Positions 35,255-43,940 of a DNA stretch of 64,000 nt are shown piece after piece. Below the pieces are notes generated by a model. It saw nothing but the letters and a program-made list of their open reading frames with translations, did not search any database and was not told the origin of the DNA. The position numbers were made by a program, and so were the translations under genes. The stretch comes from Lachnoclostridium phytofermentans ISDg (GTDB taxonomy: Bacteria; Bacillota; Clostridia; Lachnospirales; Lachnospiraceae). The stretch lies in the NCBI RefSeq assembly GCF_000018685.1, contig NC_010001.1, forward strand, positions 1,938,001-2,002,000, given 5' to 3'. How positions within the stretch are numbered: the first letter of the stretch is position 1; the number at the start of each line of letters is the position of its first letter.

Positions 35255-36241
35255 ATGAAAGAAATTATAATATTAATCATTGCGTTGTTGCTTGCTGGAA
35301 TAGCATACACTTGCCTAAGGCAGAGAAAAAATTCCTGTAATCAGTATTCTAGGTTTCAGAAAAAAGATGGGGCAAAAGTGAAAAAGGATTCCTGGTTTCA
35401 AAATATATGGGGGGAGAAAAAGGAAGCGCAAGAGGAAAAACAAGTGGAAAAGAAGCTAATTTTTAAAGAAAGACAAACGAAAGAAGTAGAAAATATAATC
35501 AAAGAGTATTCAGGGAGTAATGAAATAAGAAAAGAAAATCCAATGGTAATGAAGCAAAAGATTATAGAAGATTACATGGAAGTATATCAAAAATGTGAAG
35601 ATTATAGGCAAGAGGAGAACTATAATAAATTACTGATTAGTATAGTACCTTCCATCCAAAGAAGTTTAGGATTATGTCATTATATCTTACCAAAAAAAGA
35701 ATTATGCTCAGATGTTCCTAGATTAACAAGTGAAATAAAAGAATCCTTAGTGAGTAGTATAAAAGAAGCTGGATTTTTGCTCAATTCTTCCGGTAAGTTT
35801 GTTATTTCTTCAATTGATTCCGAATTGGAGCGTACAAGACTAATGCAATTAAACATTGAGGATTTAAAAGAAAGACTCAAGAAGAAAAAATCAGAAGTAG
35901 CAACAATACATCGGTATAATGAAATGAAAAAAATTTGCAAAGAATCGGCATCATGGATTTCTAGATTACAGATTATCCTTGAACAGATTGTAGAACAAGA
36001 AGAAGTATTGGAGACTTATCGTAATGAGTTTAATGATATTTGTGCCATGTTGGAACAAATATTTGAACAAAATGGATTTCAATTTTTATACTATGAAGAT
36101 TTGGTGGAAGAGTCTAAAATAGCAAAAAGTTTTCGAAACTTAGAGGACTGTTCTTATTCATATCCAGCATTGTGTAGAAAAATAGAACAAATTGGGTTTC
36201 AGATTTATCTCAATTATTGCGGCTGCTATAAGGAGTTTTAA
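35255..36241 (+). CDS. membrane-anchored coiled-coil protein, unknown function
   Basis: 328 residues. An N-terminal hydrophobic segment (EIIILIIALLLAGIAYTCL, 3-21) is followed by a basic stretch and by long charged helices with coiled-coil character (about 120-300: RLMQLNIEDLKERLKKKKSE, LQIILEQIVEQEEVLETY). The cytoplasmic helical part may pair with itself or another protein. I do not recognise a family. The ATG at 35255 lies 3 bases after GGAGGGTG; a TTG at 35243 opens the frame but lies within the binding-site region. Confidence 0.6.
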   Translation: MKEIIILIIALLLAGIAYTCLRQRKNSCNQYSRFQKKDGAKVKKDSWFQNIWGEKKEAQEEKQVEKKLIFKERQTKEVENIIKEYSGSNEIRKENPMVMKQKIIEDYMEVYQKCEDYRQEENYNKLLISIVPSIQRSLGLCHYILPKKELCSDVPRLTSEIKESLVSSIKEAGFLLNSSGKFVISSIDSELERTRLMQLNIEDLKERLKKKKSEVATIHRYNEMKKICKESASWISRLQIILEQIVEQEEVLETYRNEFNDICAMLEQIFEQNGFQFLYYEDLVEESKIAKSFRNLEDCSYSYPALCRKIEQIGFQIYLNYCGCYKEF

Positions 36242-36313
36242 ATTATAATAGACATATGTTCCTATAGGAGTATTCTGCTTTTTGATTTAGTTAGAAAAGT
36301 AAGTATAATATAA

Positions 36314-36350
36314 TCAAGTAAAAGTATGCTTCTCGAACTTTTACTTTCTA
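36314..36350 (+). repeat. hairpin-family element, variant copy
   Basis: CAAGTAAAAGTATGCTTCTC then GAACTTTTACTTTC. It pairs AAGTAAAAGT with ACTTTTACTT and lies directly before a terminator. Confidence 0.5.
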
Positions 36351-36356
36351 TGAAGA

Positions 36357-36397
36357 ATGGTGGTGAATCGAAAGAAGGATTCACCACCAATTTTTGA
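36357..36397 (+). terminator. rho-independent terminator, twin of the one at 41.76 kb
   Basis: GGTGGTGAATC pairs with GATTCACCACC around the loop GAAAGAAG.., followed by AATTTTT. The loop and most of the stem are the same as at 41754-41796, with one stem pair changed on both sides. Confidence 0.8.
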
Positions 36398-36863
36398 ATC
36401 TAAATATTTATTGGGAACATAAAAAAGCAAATAGGATACAATGTTACCCCAAAATCTTTAAATTGGCATATTGTATTTAGTTGGTAAATAATTCAATTAT
36501 TTAACGAAAGAGAGTTTAGGTAATAGTGTAGGATAACGTTCAGATAATCTTCAAACGTGCGGGATAAATATGAATATACTATTATTGCACTAACAATCAA
36601 ATAGGTATTTATATTTGAAATATAATATGTTATGCTACTGTTATTTTCTTATGACGAAAAGAGAAAATTAATGTGAATAAGGTAAAAACTATTCTATATT
36701 TGGGTTCCAAAAGGTATTTAGTGGAAAGTTCAAAACTTTAATTGGAGCATTGGGGAACTAACATCCGCCATTGGATTAAAATAATAGGAAAATACGCAAA
36801 GCAGATCCCTGCCGACACCGGTGAGAGAAGCATACTGCTAGAAAGAGAGGAAGGTAAGCAATT
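36398..36863. other. long AT-rich intergenic region
   Basis: 466 bases before the AgrA-like regulator. No reading frame with a ribosome binding site, no autoinducer-peptide-like ORF and no clear RNA structure were found. A fragment AGGAAAATACGCAAAGCAGA near 36786 recalls the hairpin family's left arm. Confidence 0.35.
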
Positions 36864-37601
36864 ATGTTAACTATACTTCTATGTGATGACAATAAGGAAA
36901 CCCTTAGCCAATACGCCGGACTGACCCAAAAAATAGCCAGGAAAAATAAAGTTGAAGTTGTAATTTCTGCTTTCAGTTCCGGAGAACAGTTGCTGTTCCA
37001 TCTGTCTGATAACCCAGATAAAGCTGATATCATCTATCTGGATATTCTCATGAGTAAACTAAACGGGTTGGATACTGCTAGGAAGCTCAGGGAGCTTGAA
37101 TGCAAAGCGGAGATAGTTTTTCTGACCACAAGTGAGGATTATGTTTTTGATGCTTTTGATGTCTCACCTGTTCAGTATTTGATAAAAGCGACAATGTCTG
37201 CAGAAAAATTTGAGCAGGTATTTCTTAGGGCTTTGGCATTGGTTCAAAAAAAAGCAACCGATATGTTTCTATGTGAATCAGCGAATACTCAAACGGTTAT
37301 CCCAATTAAGGATATCTCTTTTTTTGAAATCTGGAAACGGGTCGTAACTGTCCATTACAACAGAACGGAGACCATCAACTTTTATTCAAAAATGGAAGAA
37401 CTTGAAAAACAGCTGCTTAATAAGGGATTTGTCCGGATACACCGCTCTTATATTGTGAACCTGACTTATATTTCAAAATTCCAGCAGAACAGCCTGTATC
37501 TAAAGACCGGCGAAAACGTACCGATAGGCGTTACATACATGAAGCAGGTCAGGCGGGCATTTTTTGATTATATTAGCAGTGCCAGCATTCATAGATTCTG
37601 A
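36864..37601 (+). CDS. LytTR-type response regulator (AgrA-like)
   Basis: 245 residues. Receiver domain with CDDN (7-10), phosphoacceptor Asp60 in IIYLDILMSK and the switch Thr in VFLTTSEDYVFDAF. The C-terminal LytTR DNA-binding domain (about 135-240) has the family's IHRSYIVNLTYI and FFEIWKRVVTVHY motifs. It pairs with the GHKL kinase encoded 20 bases downstream. LytTR regulators of this type often serve peptide quorum sensing, but no agrB or agrD gene is in the window. Confidence 0.88.
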   Translation: MLTILLCDDNKETLSQYAGLTQKIARKNKVEVVISAFSSGEQLLFHLSDNPDKADIIYLDILMSKLNGLDTARKLRELECKAEIVFLTTSEDYVFDAFDVSPVQYLIKATMSAEKFEQVFLRALALVQKKATDMFLCESANTQTVIPIKDISFFEIWKRVVTVHYNRTETINFYSKMEELEKQLLNKGFVRIHRSYIVNLTYISKFQQNSLYLKTGENVPIGVTYMKQVRRAFFDYISSASIHRF

Positions 37602-37621
37602 TGATAAAGAGGTAAAAAAGT

Positions 37622-38962
37622 ATGCATCTGTTAGTATTCGCTTTTCTAGTTCTTATTTATGATATCTATATGTTCAGTTACTTCATTCACATGTTTCCAG
37701 CGAAAAGAAACTATTGTCTTTTTTATGCAGCTGCAGTTGCTATCAATATCGGCATAACCATTCCAGCCTATATGTATCTGGACCACCGTATCGCAGTCTT
37801 TTTTATGATGGGTTCGATTATGTTAGGATCTCATTTGTTATTTCGCGCTAACTGGGTGCAAATCATTTATGCAAGCAGTGTTTATATGTTTTCTTTATAT
37901 AGCAGCAGAGGGATTGTCTGTTCAATCTATTCAATCGTTTTGCAAACCAGCGTCAAAGATGTTCTCCAGCATGAAATTTATTATGATTTGGTAGCCGCAT
38001 CGGCTGTATTCCTTTCGATACTGAGTATCCAGTTTGTACGTAAGGTAATTGTTCCGGATAGTAAGGCTAAGCTAGCGCTTTATAATAGAGAACATATTAG
38101 ATTTACCGTTATATATATGATATTCCATATGGTATTTCTAATGATTGTAAATGACGGGCGTTATTTTGATGATGTAAGATCTGCTTGGTATTCATTCTTG
38201 TATTTAGGAGCTTGTATCATAAGTAAGCTATGTCAGCAACTTGTTTTTCAACATATAGCCAAGGTATCAGAACTTCTTGAATACCAGAAACATTCCCATA
38301 AGTTACAGGAACAGCTATCCTATCAAATACGCCATTATCAATCATACTGCAGATTTACAGAGAGCTACCGGATATTCCGACACGACTATGAGAAGATGAT
38401 GACTTCTGTGAAAACTTTATTAAACAGCAAAGAGTATGAGCGGGCAACACGAATGCTTGATAATATTCATGACACGATGCAACGAGATGTACTTATTCAT
38501 AAAACCTACTCCAACAATGTCCTGTTGGATGCCATTTTGCAGAATGCAGCCAAAGCAGGTGAGGAAAAGGGCATCCGCTTTTGGGCACATGCACATCTTC
38601 CAGAAGATGTTCCGATGTCAGAGCTAGATATCGTCCGTGTTTTTTCAAATGCAATTGATAACGCCTTAGAAGCCTGCAGTAAAATATCAGGGAAAGAACG
38701 GTTTATTGAGATAACAAGTTCCGGAAGTAAGGAGTGGGCAACTATTGAGATAGGCAATTCTTTTAATGGTGAACTTTCAATGGTAGGCGGTGAACAGGAA
38801 ACCTCGAAAGATGATAAGGATTTTCATGGATTTGGGTTACGAATCATAAAGGAAGTGGTTGAAGATACTGGTGGATTGGTATTGATAGAACTTGATCAGG
38901 AAAAAAAGATCTTTAAAATCAGAGTTTGCATTCCCAGAGTTTCATCTCAAAATATTATATAA
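37622..38962 (+). CDS. GHKL-type sensor histidine kinase (AgrC-like)
   Basis: 446 residues. The N-terminal 215 residues hold about six or seven membrane segments, as in AgrC-type peptide sensors. The phosphoacceptor region reads YRIFRHDYEKMM (His near residue 257), followed by the HATPase_c_5 domain with FSNAIDNALEAC and a GFGLRIIKEVV motif. It probably senses an extracellular peptide or membrane signal and controls the adjacent LytTR regulator. Ribosome binding site GAGGTAA lies about 9 bases before the ATG. Confidence 0.88.
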   Translation: MHLLVFAFLVLIYDIYMFSYFIHMFPAKRNYCLFYAAAVAINIGITIPAYMYLDHRIAVFFMMGSIMLGSHLLFRANWVQIIYASSVYMFSLYSSRGIVCSIYSIVLQTSVKDVLQHEIYYDLVAASAVFLSILSIQFVRKVIVPDSKAKLALYNREHIRFTVIYMIFHMVFLMIVNDGRYFDDVRSAWYSFLYLGACIISKLCQQLVFQHIAKVSELLEYQKHSHKLQEQLSYQIRHYQSYCRFTESYRIFRHDYEKMMTSVKTLLNSKEYERATRMLDNIHDTMQRDVLIHKTYSNNVLLDAILQNAAKAGEEKGIRFWAHAHLPEDVPMSELDIVRVFSNAIDNALEACSKISGKERFIEITSSGSKEWATIEIGNSFNGELSMVGGEQETSKDDKDFHGFGLRIIKEVVEDTGGLVLIELDQEKKIFKIRVCIPRVSSQNII

Positions 38963-39027
38963 GTATATTTATGCTTCGAATTGTACGAAAGGTGATAATT
39001 ACTGACTTTTTTCGTTAACTCACTTTT

Positions 39028-39053
39028 ACCGCCTCCTTTGGGGAGGCGGTATT
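39028..39053. terminator. GC-rich stem-loop between converging genes
   Basis: ACCGCCTCC pairs with GGAGGCGGT around a 6-7-base loop, the most GC-rich stem in the region. A T-run is missing on the plus strand, so its strength as a terminator is uncertain. Confidence 0.45.
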
Positions 39054-39171
39054 GTACTATATTGCGATGTTTTTCAGGACTTTAATATCTTAGTAGACGT
39101 TTTTTAGAACTAGGTTTTTTATTGGGAAAAAAATCACTTTAAACTCATAGATCCCAATAGTTAAAATTAAT

Positions 39172-40428
39172 TTAAGTTTTTAATTTTTTGTTTTTATATT
39201 GATACATCTTTTGATCGGCTAATTCCAGTAGGTCAGTAGCCTTATAGGTAGAATCGGAAGAAAAAGGTACAATACCGTAACTAAAGGACAGCATGTAGGG
39301 TTTTCTATTGCTGTTGTTCATATTGTCCAGTATCTCGTACGTTCTCATGATAATTTTATTCGCAGCTTCTTCCGAACAGTTTTTGAAGATAATAAAAAAT
39401 TCATCACCGCCAAACCGGCAGACGATATCTGAATCGCGTACGGTTGAGAGAAGTACCTTGGCAATATTCTTTATTGTATAATCCCCTTCATTGTGACCAT
39501 AGGTATCATTGATGGTTTTTAAGCTATCGATATCGATAAAGGATATGCAATGTGTTTTTCTTGGGTCCCTATGGGCTAGGAGATTTTCCAGTTCCTCAAG
39601 CCCTGTTTTACGGTTATAGGCAGATGTCAACGTATCTTTCATTGATGACAGTATCAATTGATTTTCTTTAATTTTCCACTCATTAACATTTTCAATCATA
39701 TGTATGTATAATATTTGTCCGTTGGGAAGCAAAATCCTGTCAGATGTGATCTGGTACCATGTTCTGCTGCCGTTCTCATAAATCTCCTGAAGAGCAGGGA
39801 AGGTATAGTCCTCGCTGCTGAATCTTTTAATAACCTCTAATACCTTGCTTTTTCTACACTCTGAAGAAATATATTCCATTTCACCTAATATTTCCTTTGC
39901 CGAGTGGTTCGCATACATCACTCGGCCATTGCTGTCTATTTCAAGTACCAGAATATGAAGCATATTAAGGGCCTGGAGTATCTGATGATAACGCCAACTG
40001 TTAAAGGAAGGTATATCGGAAACGACGCTGTTTCGTTCCTGTGTAGAAGCAGCTACCACCTGATCAATTAGTCCGTTAAAGGCATCAAACAATTCCCCGG
40101 TATACTCAAGTTTACTGACTACATATCCTGATTGTAGCTGACACATGTTCCATTTCAGAATGGATAGTTGGGAGTGAAGCTGCTTTAGTGGGCTAGCCAT
40201 GTAGTTATATCGGGAAGGGAGGGGACCGTCCAGCTTACCTTGTGAAAGGTCAATTGTCAAGCGGTTCATTTCATTCATATTTTGAATCAGCTTATTTATC
40301 AGCTTTGAGAGATTCTGCAGTTCTAGTATCTGAGAAGGTTCTTCCATTGGCTCACACTGTTTTCCGGACAGTAGCTCTTTAAAGATATTTTGCATGGTGG
40401 CAAGTGTCATCTGAATTTTGTCATCCAT
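39172..40428 (-). CDS. diguanylate cyclase: HAMP-like, PAS and GGDEF domains
   Basis: 418 residues without membrane segments. An N-terminal helical part (1-130) includes a HAMP-like stretch (LTIDLSQGKLDGPLPSRY). A PAS domain follows (about 150-255: LHILVLEIDSNGRVMYANHSA) and then a GGDEF domain (about 260-418) with the intact active site RFGGDEF and the inhibitory RxxD site (RDSD) five residues before it. It should make cyclic di-GMP from GTP. It is co-transcribed after the V4R gene (45-base gap), suggesting that the V4R protein senses something that changes cyclase output. Confidence 0.9.
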   Translation of the reverse strand: MDDKIQMTLATMQNIFKELLSGKQCEPMEEPSQILELQNLSKLINKLIQNMNEMNRLTIDLSQGKLDGPLPSRYNYMASPLKQLHSQLSILKWNMCQLQSGYVVSKLEYTGELFDAFNGLIDQVVAASTQERNSVVSDIPSFNSWRYHQILQALNMLHILVLEIDSNGRVMYANHSAKEILGEMEYISSECRKSKVLEVIKRFSSEDYTFPALQEIYENGSRTWYQITSDRILLPNGQILYIHMIENVNEWKIKENQLILSSMKDTLTSAYNRKTGLEELENLLAHRDPRKTHCISFIDIDSLKTINDTYGHNEGDYTIKNIAKVLLSTVRDSDIVCRFGGDEFFIIFKNCSEEAANKIIMRTYEILDNMNNSNRKPYMLSFSYGIVPFSSDSTYKATDLLELADQKMYQYKNKKLKT

Positions 40429-40473
40429 TCTCTGGCATCTCCTTTCCGGACCTTCTAGTAAGGCGTGTCCTAC

Positions 40474-40995
40474 TTATTTTAATTCAGCGGAAAACCGACA
40501 GGTTCTAGCACCGGTTGCCCAGCAGTCGACCTCCCTAACCGTAAAAGGTTGCCCACTATACGTTTCAAGAATGCCTGCAATAAAACCTTCATCATAATCA
40601 CATACGGTTTCTCCATAAAGTGGTAGCCCCGAACAATCTAGATCTTCTGAAACCGTCAGGGTAAAGGAAAATGCATCCAGATCGGCTTTTTCAATACGTA
40701 GTATACCGATTTTCAACTCTTTTAGCTTGTTGGTTAGGTTGGCGACAAAGAAATCAAAATCGCCGGAAAGATCTAAGATATTTTTTGCCAGTTCTGTACC
40801 AGCCAGATGACCAGCTGCCCGGTACAAGTTATTGGAAGTCTCTTCGTCATATTCTCTGTCCAGGATATCCTTTAGGGTGAATTGGAACAGTCGGTACACG
40901 AATACCGGCATGTCCGGCCCCAAAGTACCTCTTCCTGCGTCAATATCTCCAAGCCCCTCCCAAGTAAACTTGGTTGGTTTGTTTTCATAATTCAT
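40474..40995 (-). CDS. V4R-domain small-molecule-binding protein
   Basis: 173 residues, nearly all one V4R (4-vinyl reductase) domain: LYRAAGHLAGTELAKN (about 58-73), then the closing segment DEGFIAGILETYSGQPFTVR, EVDCWATGARTCRFSA. V4R domains bind small ligands or metals through conserved Cys residues and usually serve as sensor modules. The gene precedes and is probably co-transcribed with the GGDEF cyclase gene. The start is supported by GGAGGAAATCAA before the ATG. The ligand is unknown. Confidence 0.85.
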   Translation of the reverse strand: MNYENKPTKFTWEGLGDIDAGRGTLGPDMPVFVYRLFQFTLKDILDREYDEETSNNLYRAAGHLAGTELAKNILDLSGDFDFFVANLTNKLKELKIGILRIEKADLDAFSFTLTVSEDLDCSGLPLYGETVCDYDEGFIAGILETYSGQPFTVREVDCWATGARTCRFSAELK

Positions 40996-41452
40996 TTGAT
41001 TTCCTCCTTCAGCGGTTGCATGAATTGGTATACATACCTGTATCCTTGTTTATAAAAGTATAAAATAGCTCAGGACAGATTTGTCATACGGTGTACTTTA
41101 TTTGCCTTTTTTTGTTCCCAATTTTGATTTTAGATTTCTATCTATCAATCGGGCTATTGAATAGGCATAGAAAGAGAACAATATGCTTAAAAAGAGTTTT
41201 CATTATATTTCACATGAATTCTATTGGAAATTGCCTGAGTACCATTATTGGGATCAAAAAAAAGCCAATTGAATACAAGATTTCCCTGAAAAAGGGAAAA
41301 AATAGAATAATATGTTGTAGCCGATTTTAAATTAGGTCTTATACCGATGAATAAAGATGATCACAATAAGTATTTAAAAATGTAATAAAGGAGAATAGAA
41401 TATGGATTTGTACTTTGAAACGAGAGCTGCCACCAAATAGGGAGAGAAAAGT
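40996..41452. other. divergent intergenic region
   Basis: 457 bases between the V4R gene and the LuxR-type regulator. A 79-codon frame at 41091-41330 has no ribosome binding site and a composition like random AT-rich DNA. A possible ribosome binding site with a tiny ORF (AAAGGAGAATAGAATATGGAT near 41386) just before the regulator could be a leader peptide of 12 codons ending at TAG 41438. Confidence 0.3.
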
Positions 41453-41737
41453 ATGATAAATGATCAGAAAAATGAAGAGAATATCAAGGAAAAGCATCCA
41501 AATAGTACTATTTCAAAAAATCTTATTAATGATAACCACTTAGAGGGCATTCTAACAAAAAGGGAATTAGTGATAGCCACATCAATAGTGCAAAATGAAA
41601 CAAATAAATACATAGCCCACAAACTTCATATTAGTGAGGGAACAGTAAAGCGCATGGTGTATAATATCTATCAAAAGTTAGGTATCACCAGCCGTGTGGA
41701 ACTTACAAAGCTATTCTATAATTGTATGGATGAGTAA
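41453..41737 (+). CDS. small LuxR-type DNA-binding regulator
   Basis: 94 residues. An N-terminal polar tail of about 30 residues is followed by a complete LuxR/GerE helix-turn-helix: LTKRELVIATSIVQNETNKY, then IAHKLHISEGTVKRMVYNIY, ending QKLGITSRVEL. There is no receiver or sensor domain, so it resembles GerE-like stand-alone regulators. GGGAGAGAAAAGT precedes the ATG. Within the signalling block it could be the output of one of the adjacent sensors; this is a guess. A terminator follows. Confidence 0.8.
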   Translation: MINDQKNEENIKEKHPNSTISKNLINDNHLEGILTKRELVIATSIVQNETNKYIAHKLHISEGTVKRMVYNIYQKLGITSRVELTKLFYNCMDE

Positions 41738-41753
41738 ATAATCATATGTTATG

Positions 41754-41797
41754 AAAAATGGTGATGAATCGAAAGAAGGATTCATCACCATTTTTTA
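41754..41797 (+). terminator. rho-independent terminator, twin of the one at 36.36 kb
   Basis: AAAAATGGTGATGAATC pairs with GATTCATCACCATTTTT around a GAAAGAAG-containing loop. Compared with 36357-36397, one G-C stem pair is replaced by A-T on both arms. Confidence 0.85.
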
Positions 41798-41916
41798 GAA
41801 TCGGTAATCTGAGCAAATAAATTCTGTTTCCGTGAGTTGAATTTTTCTGAGGGTTGATAAAAATTTTTCGTTTAATTCTTGTAAACTATTTATTTTAATT
41901 TTAATATAATTTAATA

Positions 41917-41943
41917 TTGACTTTAATAAAATTAAAGTATAAA
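41917..41943 (+). promoter_or_regulatory. promoter with a perfect dyad between -35 and -10
   Basis: TTGACT (41917-41922) and TATAAA (41938-41943) flank the palindrome CTTTAAT-AAA-ATTAAAG (41921-41937). The dyad fills the spacer, which is short at 15 bases. It lies 27 bases before the DUF2089 gene and could be its autoregulatory operator. Confidence 0.45.
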
Positions 41944-41969
41944 CTTAATAATATTAAAGGAGTGATTAC

Positions 41970-42269
41970 ATGGCAATCGAAGTTGTACCAGAATGGATGT
42001 TAAATTTAGATGATGAAGACATTTCATTTATTAAAAAATTTTTACTTGCCTCTGGTTCATTAAAAGAAATAGCGAATCAATATAATGTTACTTATCCTAC
42101 AGTTAGATTGAGACTAGATAAATTAATACAAAAAATTAAAATTAGCGAAGACACTACAAATGACCCTTATGTTGCTTTGATTAAACGACTTGCTGTGAAC
42201 GATAAGGTCGATTTTGATACAGCTAAGATATTGATTTCTGAATATAAAAAAATTGAGAAGGGGTATTAA
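41970..42269 (+). CDS. DUF2089-family putative DNA-binding protein
   Basis: 99 residues: VPEWMLNLDDEDISFIKKFL, LASGSLKEIANQYNVTYPTVR with a helix-turn-helix feel, then a helical tail. The DUF2089 family members often sit beside small membrane proteins, as here (the next start is 2 bases after this stop). It is probably a transcription regulator. The ATG has AAAGGAGTGATTAC upstream. The dyad in its promoter supports autoregulation. Confidence 0.78.
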   Translation: MAIEVVPEWMLNLDDEDISFIKKFLLASGSLKEIANQYNVTYPTVRLRLDKLIQKIKISEDTTNDPYVALIKRLAVNDKVDFDTAKILISEYKKIEKGY

Positions 42270-42271
42270 GA

Positions 42272-42604
42272 ATGTCTAAATTGTTTTTTTTATTATTGTT
42301 TTTTGTAAGTTTGGTTTTATTACAGGTATTTCTTTCAAAGAGAAAAAATAAATGGTTAGGATTAATTCTTCCGTTACTCTGTATGTCTTTTTCAGCAGTA
42401 GCTTTCCTGAATGGAATAATATTTAATCAAGTAAGAGCAATGTCGACGAATGCTACTGTGTTAGATACTATACTCCAATGGTTGCTTCCTTTATTTATTA
42501 TGAATATACCAACTATTGTATCTCTTGCAATTTATTTCGCATGTAGAGAACAGTTTAAAAAGAACAATGAACTAGAGAAGATGAATATTCAAGATTTAGA
42601 GTAA
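42272..42604 (+). CDS. small membrane protein paired with the DUF2089 regulator
   Basis: 110 residues with three hydrophobic segments (about 3-19, 28-50 and 66-90) and a charged C-terminal tail (REQFKKNNELEKMN). No family recognised. Its ribosome binding site GAGAAGGGG lies within the end of the DUF2089 gene, so translation is coupled. By position it may be the target or membrane anchor of that regulator. Confidence 0.7.
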   Translation: MSKLFFLLLFFVSLVLLQVFLSKRKNKWLGLILPLLCMSFSAVAFLNGIIFNQVRAMSTNATVLDTILQWLLPLFIMNIPTIVSLAIYFACREQFKKNNELEKMNIQDLE

Positions 42605-42623
42605 TTCAAGCTATTTTGATGAA

Positions 42624-42664
42624 AAGACGAGAAGTTAAACTATTACATTCAACTTCTCGTCAAA
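42624..42664. terminator. bidirectional terminator
   Basis: GACGAGAAGTT pairs perfectly with AACTTCTCGTC around 14 bases, with A-rich and T-containing flanks. It lies between converging genes. Confidence 0.7.
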
Positions 42665-42671
42665 CTAGAAT

Positions 42672-43073
42672 TTATTTTATAGACTTACCAATATGTTTAT
42701 CTAATCGCCATTGTGGGGCGGATCCATCATCTCCCCAGTATTCATCAATAGAAATAATTTTGTCATCTTTAACTCTAATAAATGAAGTAACATGAAAAGA
42801 AAGTGGCTTGTTAACAGCATATACATGTGTAACAGTAATAATTAAATCACGAATTTCCTCAACTCTTTCTACTTCTCCATCCCATTTATCGGGATACTCA
42901 CAATTTGCTTGAATAAACTCATCAACTGTAAAATGTTCATTAGTATTATGCCATCTTACATAAGCATCTGCATGAAAATATGTTCTCATAGTAGAAGCAT
43001 TCTGTTTTAAGGTTGTGTTCCAGAAACTATATATATCCATAAGTTCCTCCAGTAAAAATTCTAGTTTATCCAT
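42672..43073 (-). CDS. NTF2-like (SnoaL/DUF4440-type) protein
   Basis: 133 residues, one NTF2-like cone fold: FLLEELMDIYSFWNTTLKQN, then YFHADAYVRWHNTNEHFTVD and the strands VTHVYAVNKPLSFHVTSFIR, KDDKIISIDEYWGDDG. The last motif (IDEYWGDDG) is common in nuclear-transport-factor-2-like proteins of Firmicutes. It could bind a small ligand or act as an isomerase-type enzyme; function is unknown. TGGAGGAAC-type ribosome binding site precedes the ATG. It is a single gene. Confidence 0.78.
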   Translation of the reverse strand: MDKLEFLLEELMDIYSFWNTTLKQNASTMRTYFHADAYVRWHNTNEHFTVDEFIQANCEYPDKWDGEVERVEEIRDLIITVTHVYAVNKPLSFHVTSFIRVKDDKIISIDEYWGDDGSAPQWRLDKHIGKSIK

Positions 43074-43366
43074 TTTTTAGATTATTTCAATTATACAAAA
43101 AATGAAGATACAAGTCATTCTTTTTATCTACTATAAAGAACGTTTAATTATATTTAAATTCAATACCAATCAACATCTCCAAAATCATCTAATATAATTT
43201 TTCACACTATCCACCCATCGATTTAAAATATTTAATTGATTAGTAAAAGCAACTAGAAATAGTTGCTGTAATAGAATAATATATAATTAATAAGGTCAAA
43301 GTATTGATTAAAATAATTTTAAAGCTTAAAATGATTAGAGTACTAGTAAGAGAGGTAAGTGATCGT

Positions 43367-43924
43367 ATGAAATTAACTGCAAAAGAAGTATTTAATATTC
43401 CAAATATTTTATGCTATATCCGATTCCTATTAGTTCCATGTTTTGCAATTAGTTATTTAAAAGCAGATAAGCCTGGAGATTATTATTTAGCAGCATCCTT
43501 TTTATTGATTGCAGGAATTACCGATCTTTTGGATGGGTTTATTGCAAGAAAGTTCAATCAGATAACGGAGCTTGGTAAAGCAATTGACCCGATTGCAGAT
43601 AAACTCACACAAACTGCAATACTATTGTGTACGATGTTTCACGTAAAAGGTATGTTTTTACTAGTGATATTATTTGCTGTAAAAGAATGTACGATGGGAG
43701 TTTGTGGTTATCTTCTATTAAAGAGAAACAAAAAACTAGATGGTGCGATGTGGTTTGGCAAGGTTTCTACTGCTGTATTTTATGCTACCATGTTAGTTCT
43801 AATAGCATTCCCAAATTTAAATGTTGTCTGGATTAATTTATTGATGATAATTACAGGAGCTTTTTTAGCTTTATCGTTTATACTCTATATTCCGGTATTT
43901 GCTAAGATGTTTCATGAGAGTTAA
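43367..43924 (+). CDS. CDP-alcohol phosphatidyltransferase (PgsA-like)
   Basis: 185 residues with about five membrane segments and a perfect CDP-alcohol signature: DLLDGFIARKFNQ (about 58-70), ELGKAIDPIADK (about 72-84), i.e. D-x2-DG-x2-AR-x8-G-x3-D-x3-D. It joins a CDP-diacylglycerol lipid to an alcohol such as glycerol-3-phosphate at the membrane. The ATG at 43367 gives the usual N-terminus (NIPNILCYIRFLLVP); AGAGAGG lies about 11 bases upstream. The longer frame to 43304 has no binding site. It is monocistronic and may not be the main PgsA. Confidence 0.85.
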   Translation: MKLTAKEVFNIPNILCYIRFLLVPCFAISYLKADKPGDYYLAASFLLIAGITDLLDGFIARKFNQITELGKAIDPIADKLTQTAILLCTMFHVKGMFLLVILFAVKECTMGVCGYLLLKRNKKLDGAMWFGKVSTAVFYATMLVLIAFPNLNVVWINLLMIITGAFLALSFILYIPVFAKMFHES

Positions 43925-43940
43925 TGGAAACTAAAGGGGG

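Noticed and set aside
41091..41330. 79-codon hydrophobic frame in the divergent gap
   Set aside because: No ribosome binding site, and composition matches translated AT-rich DNA.
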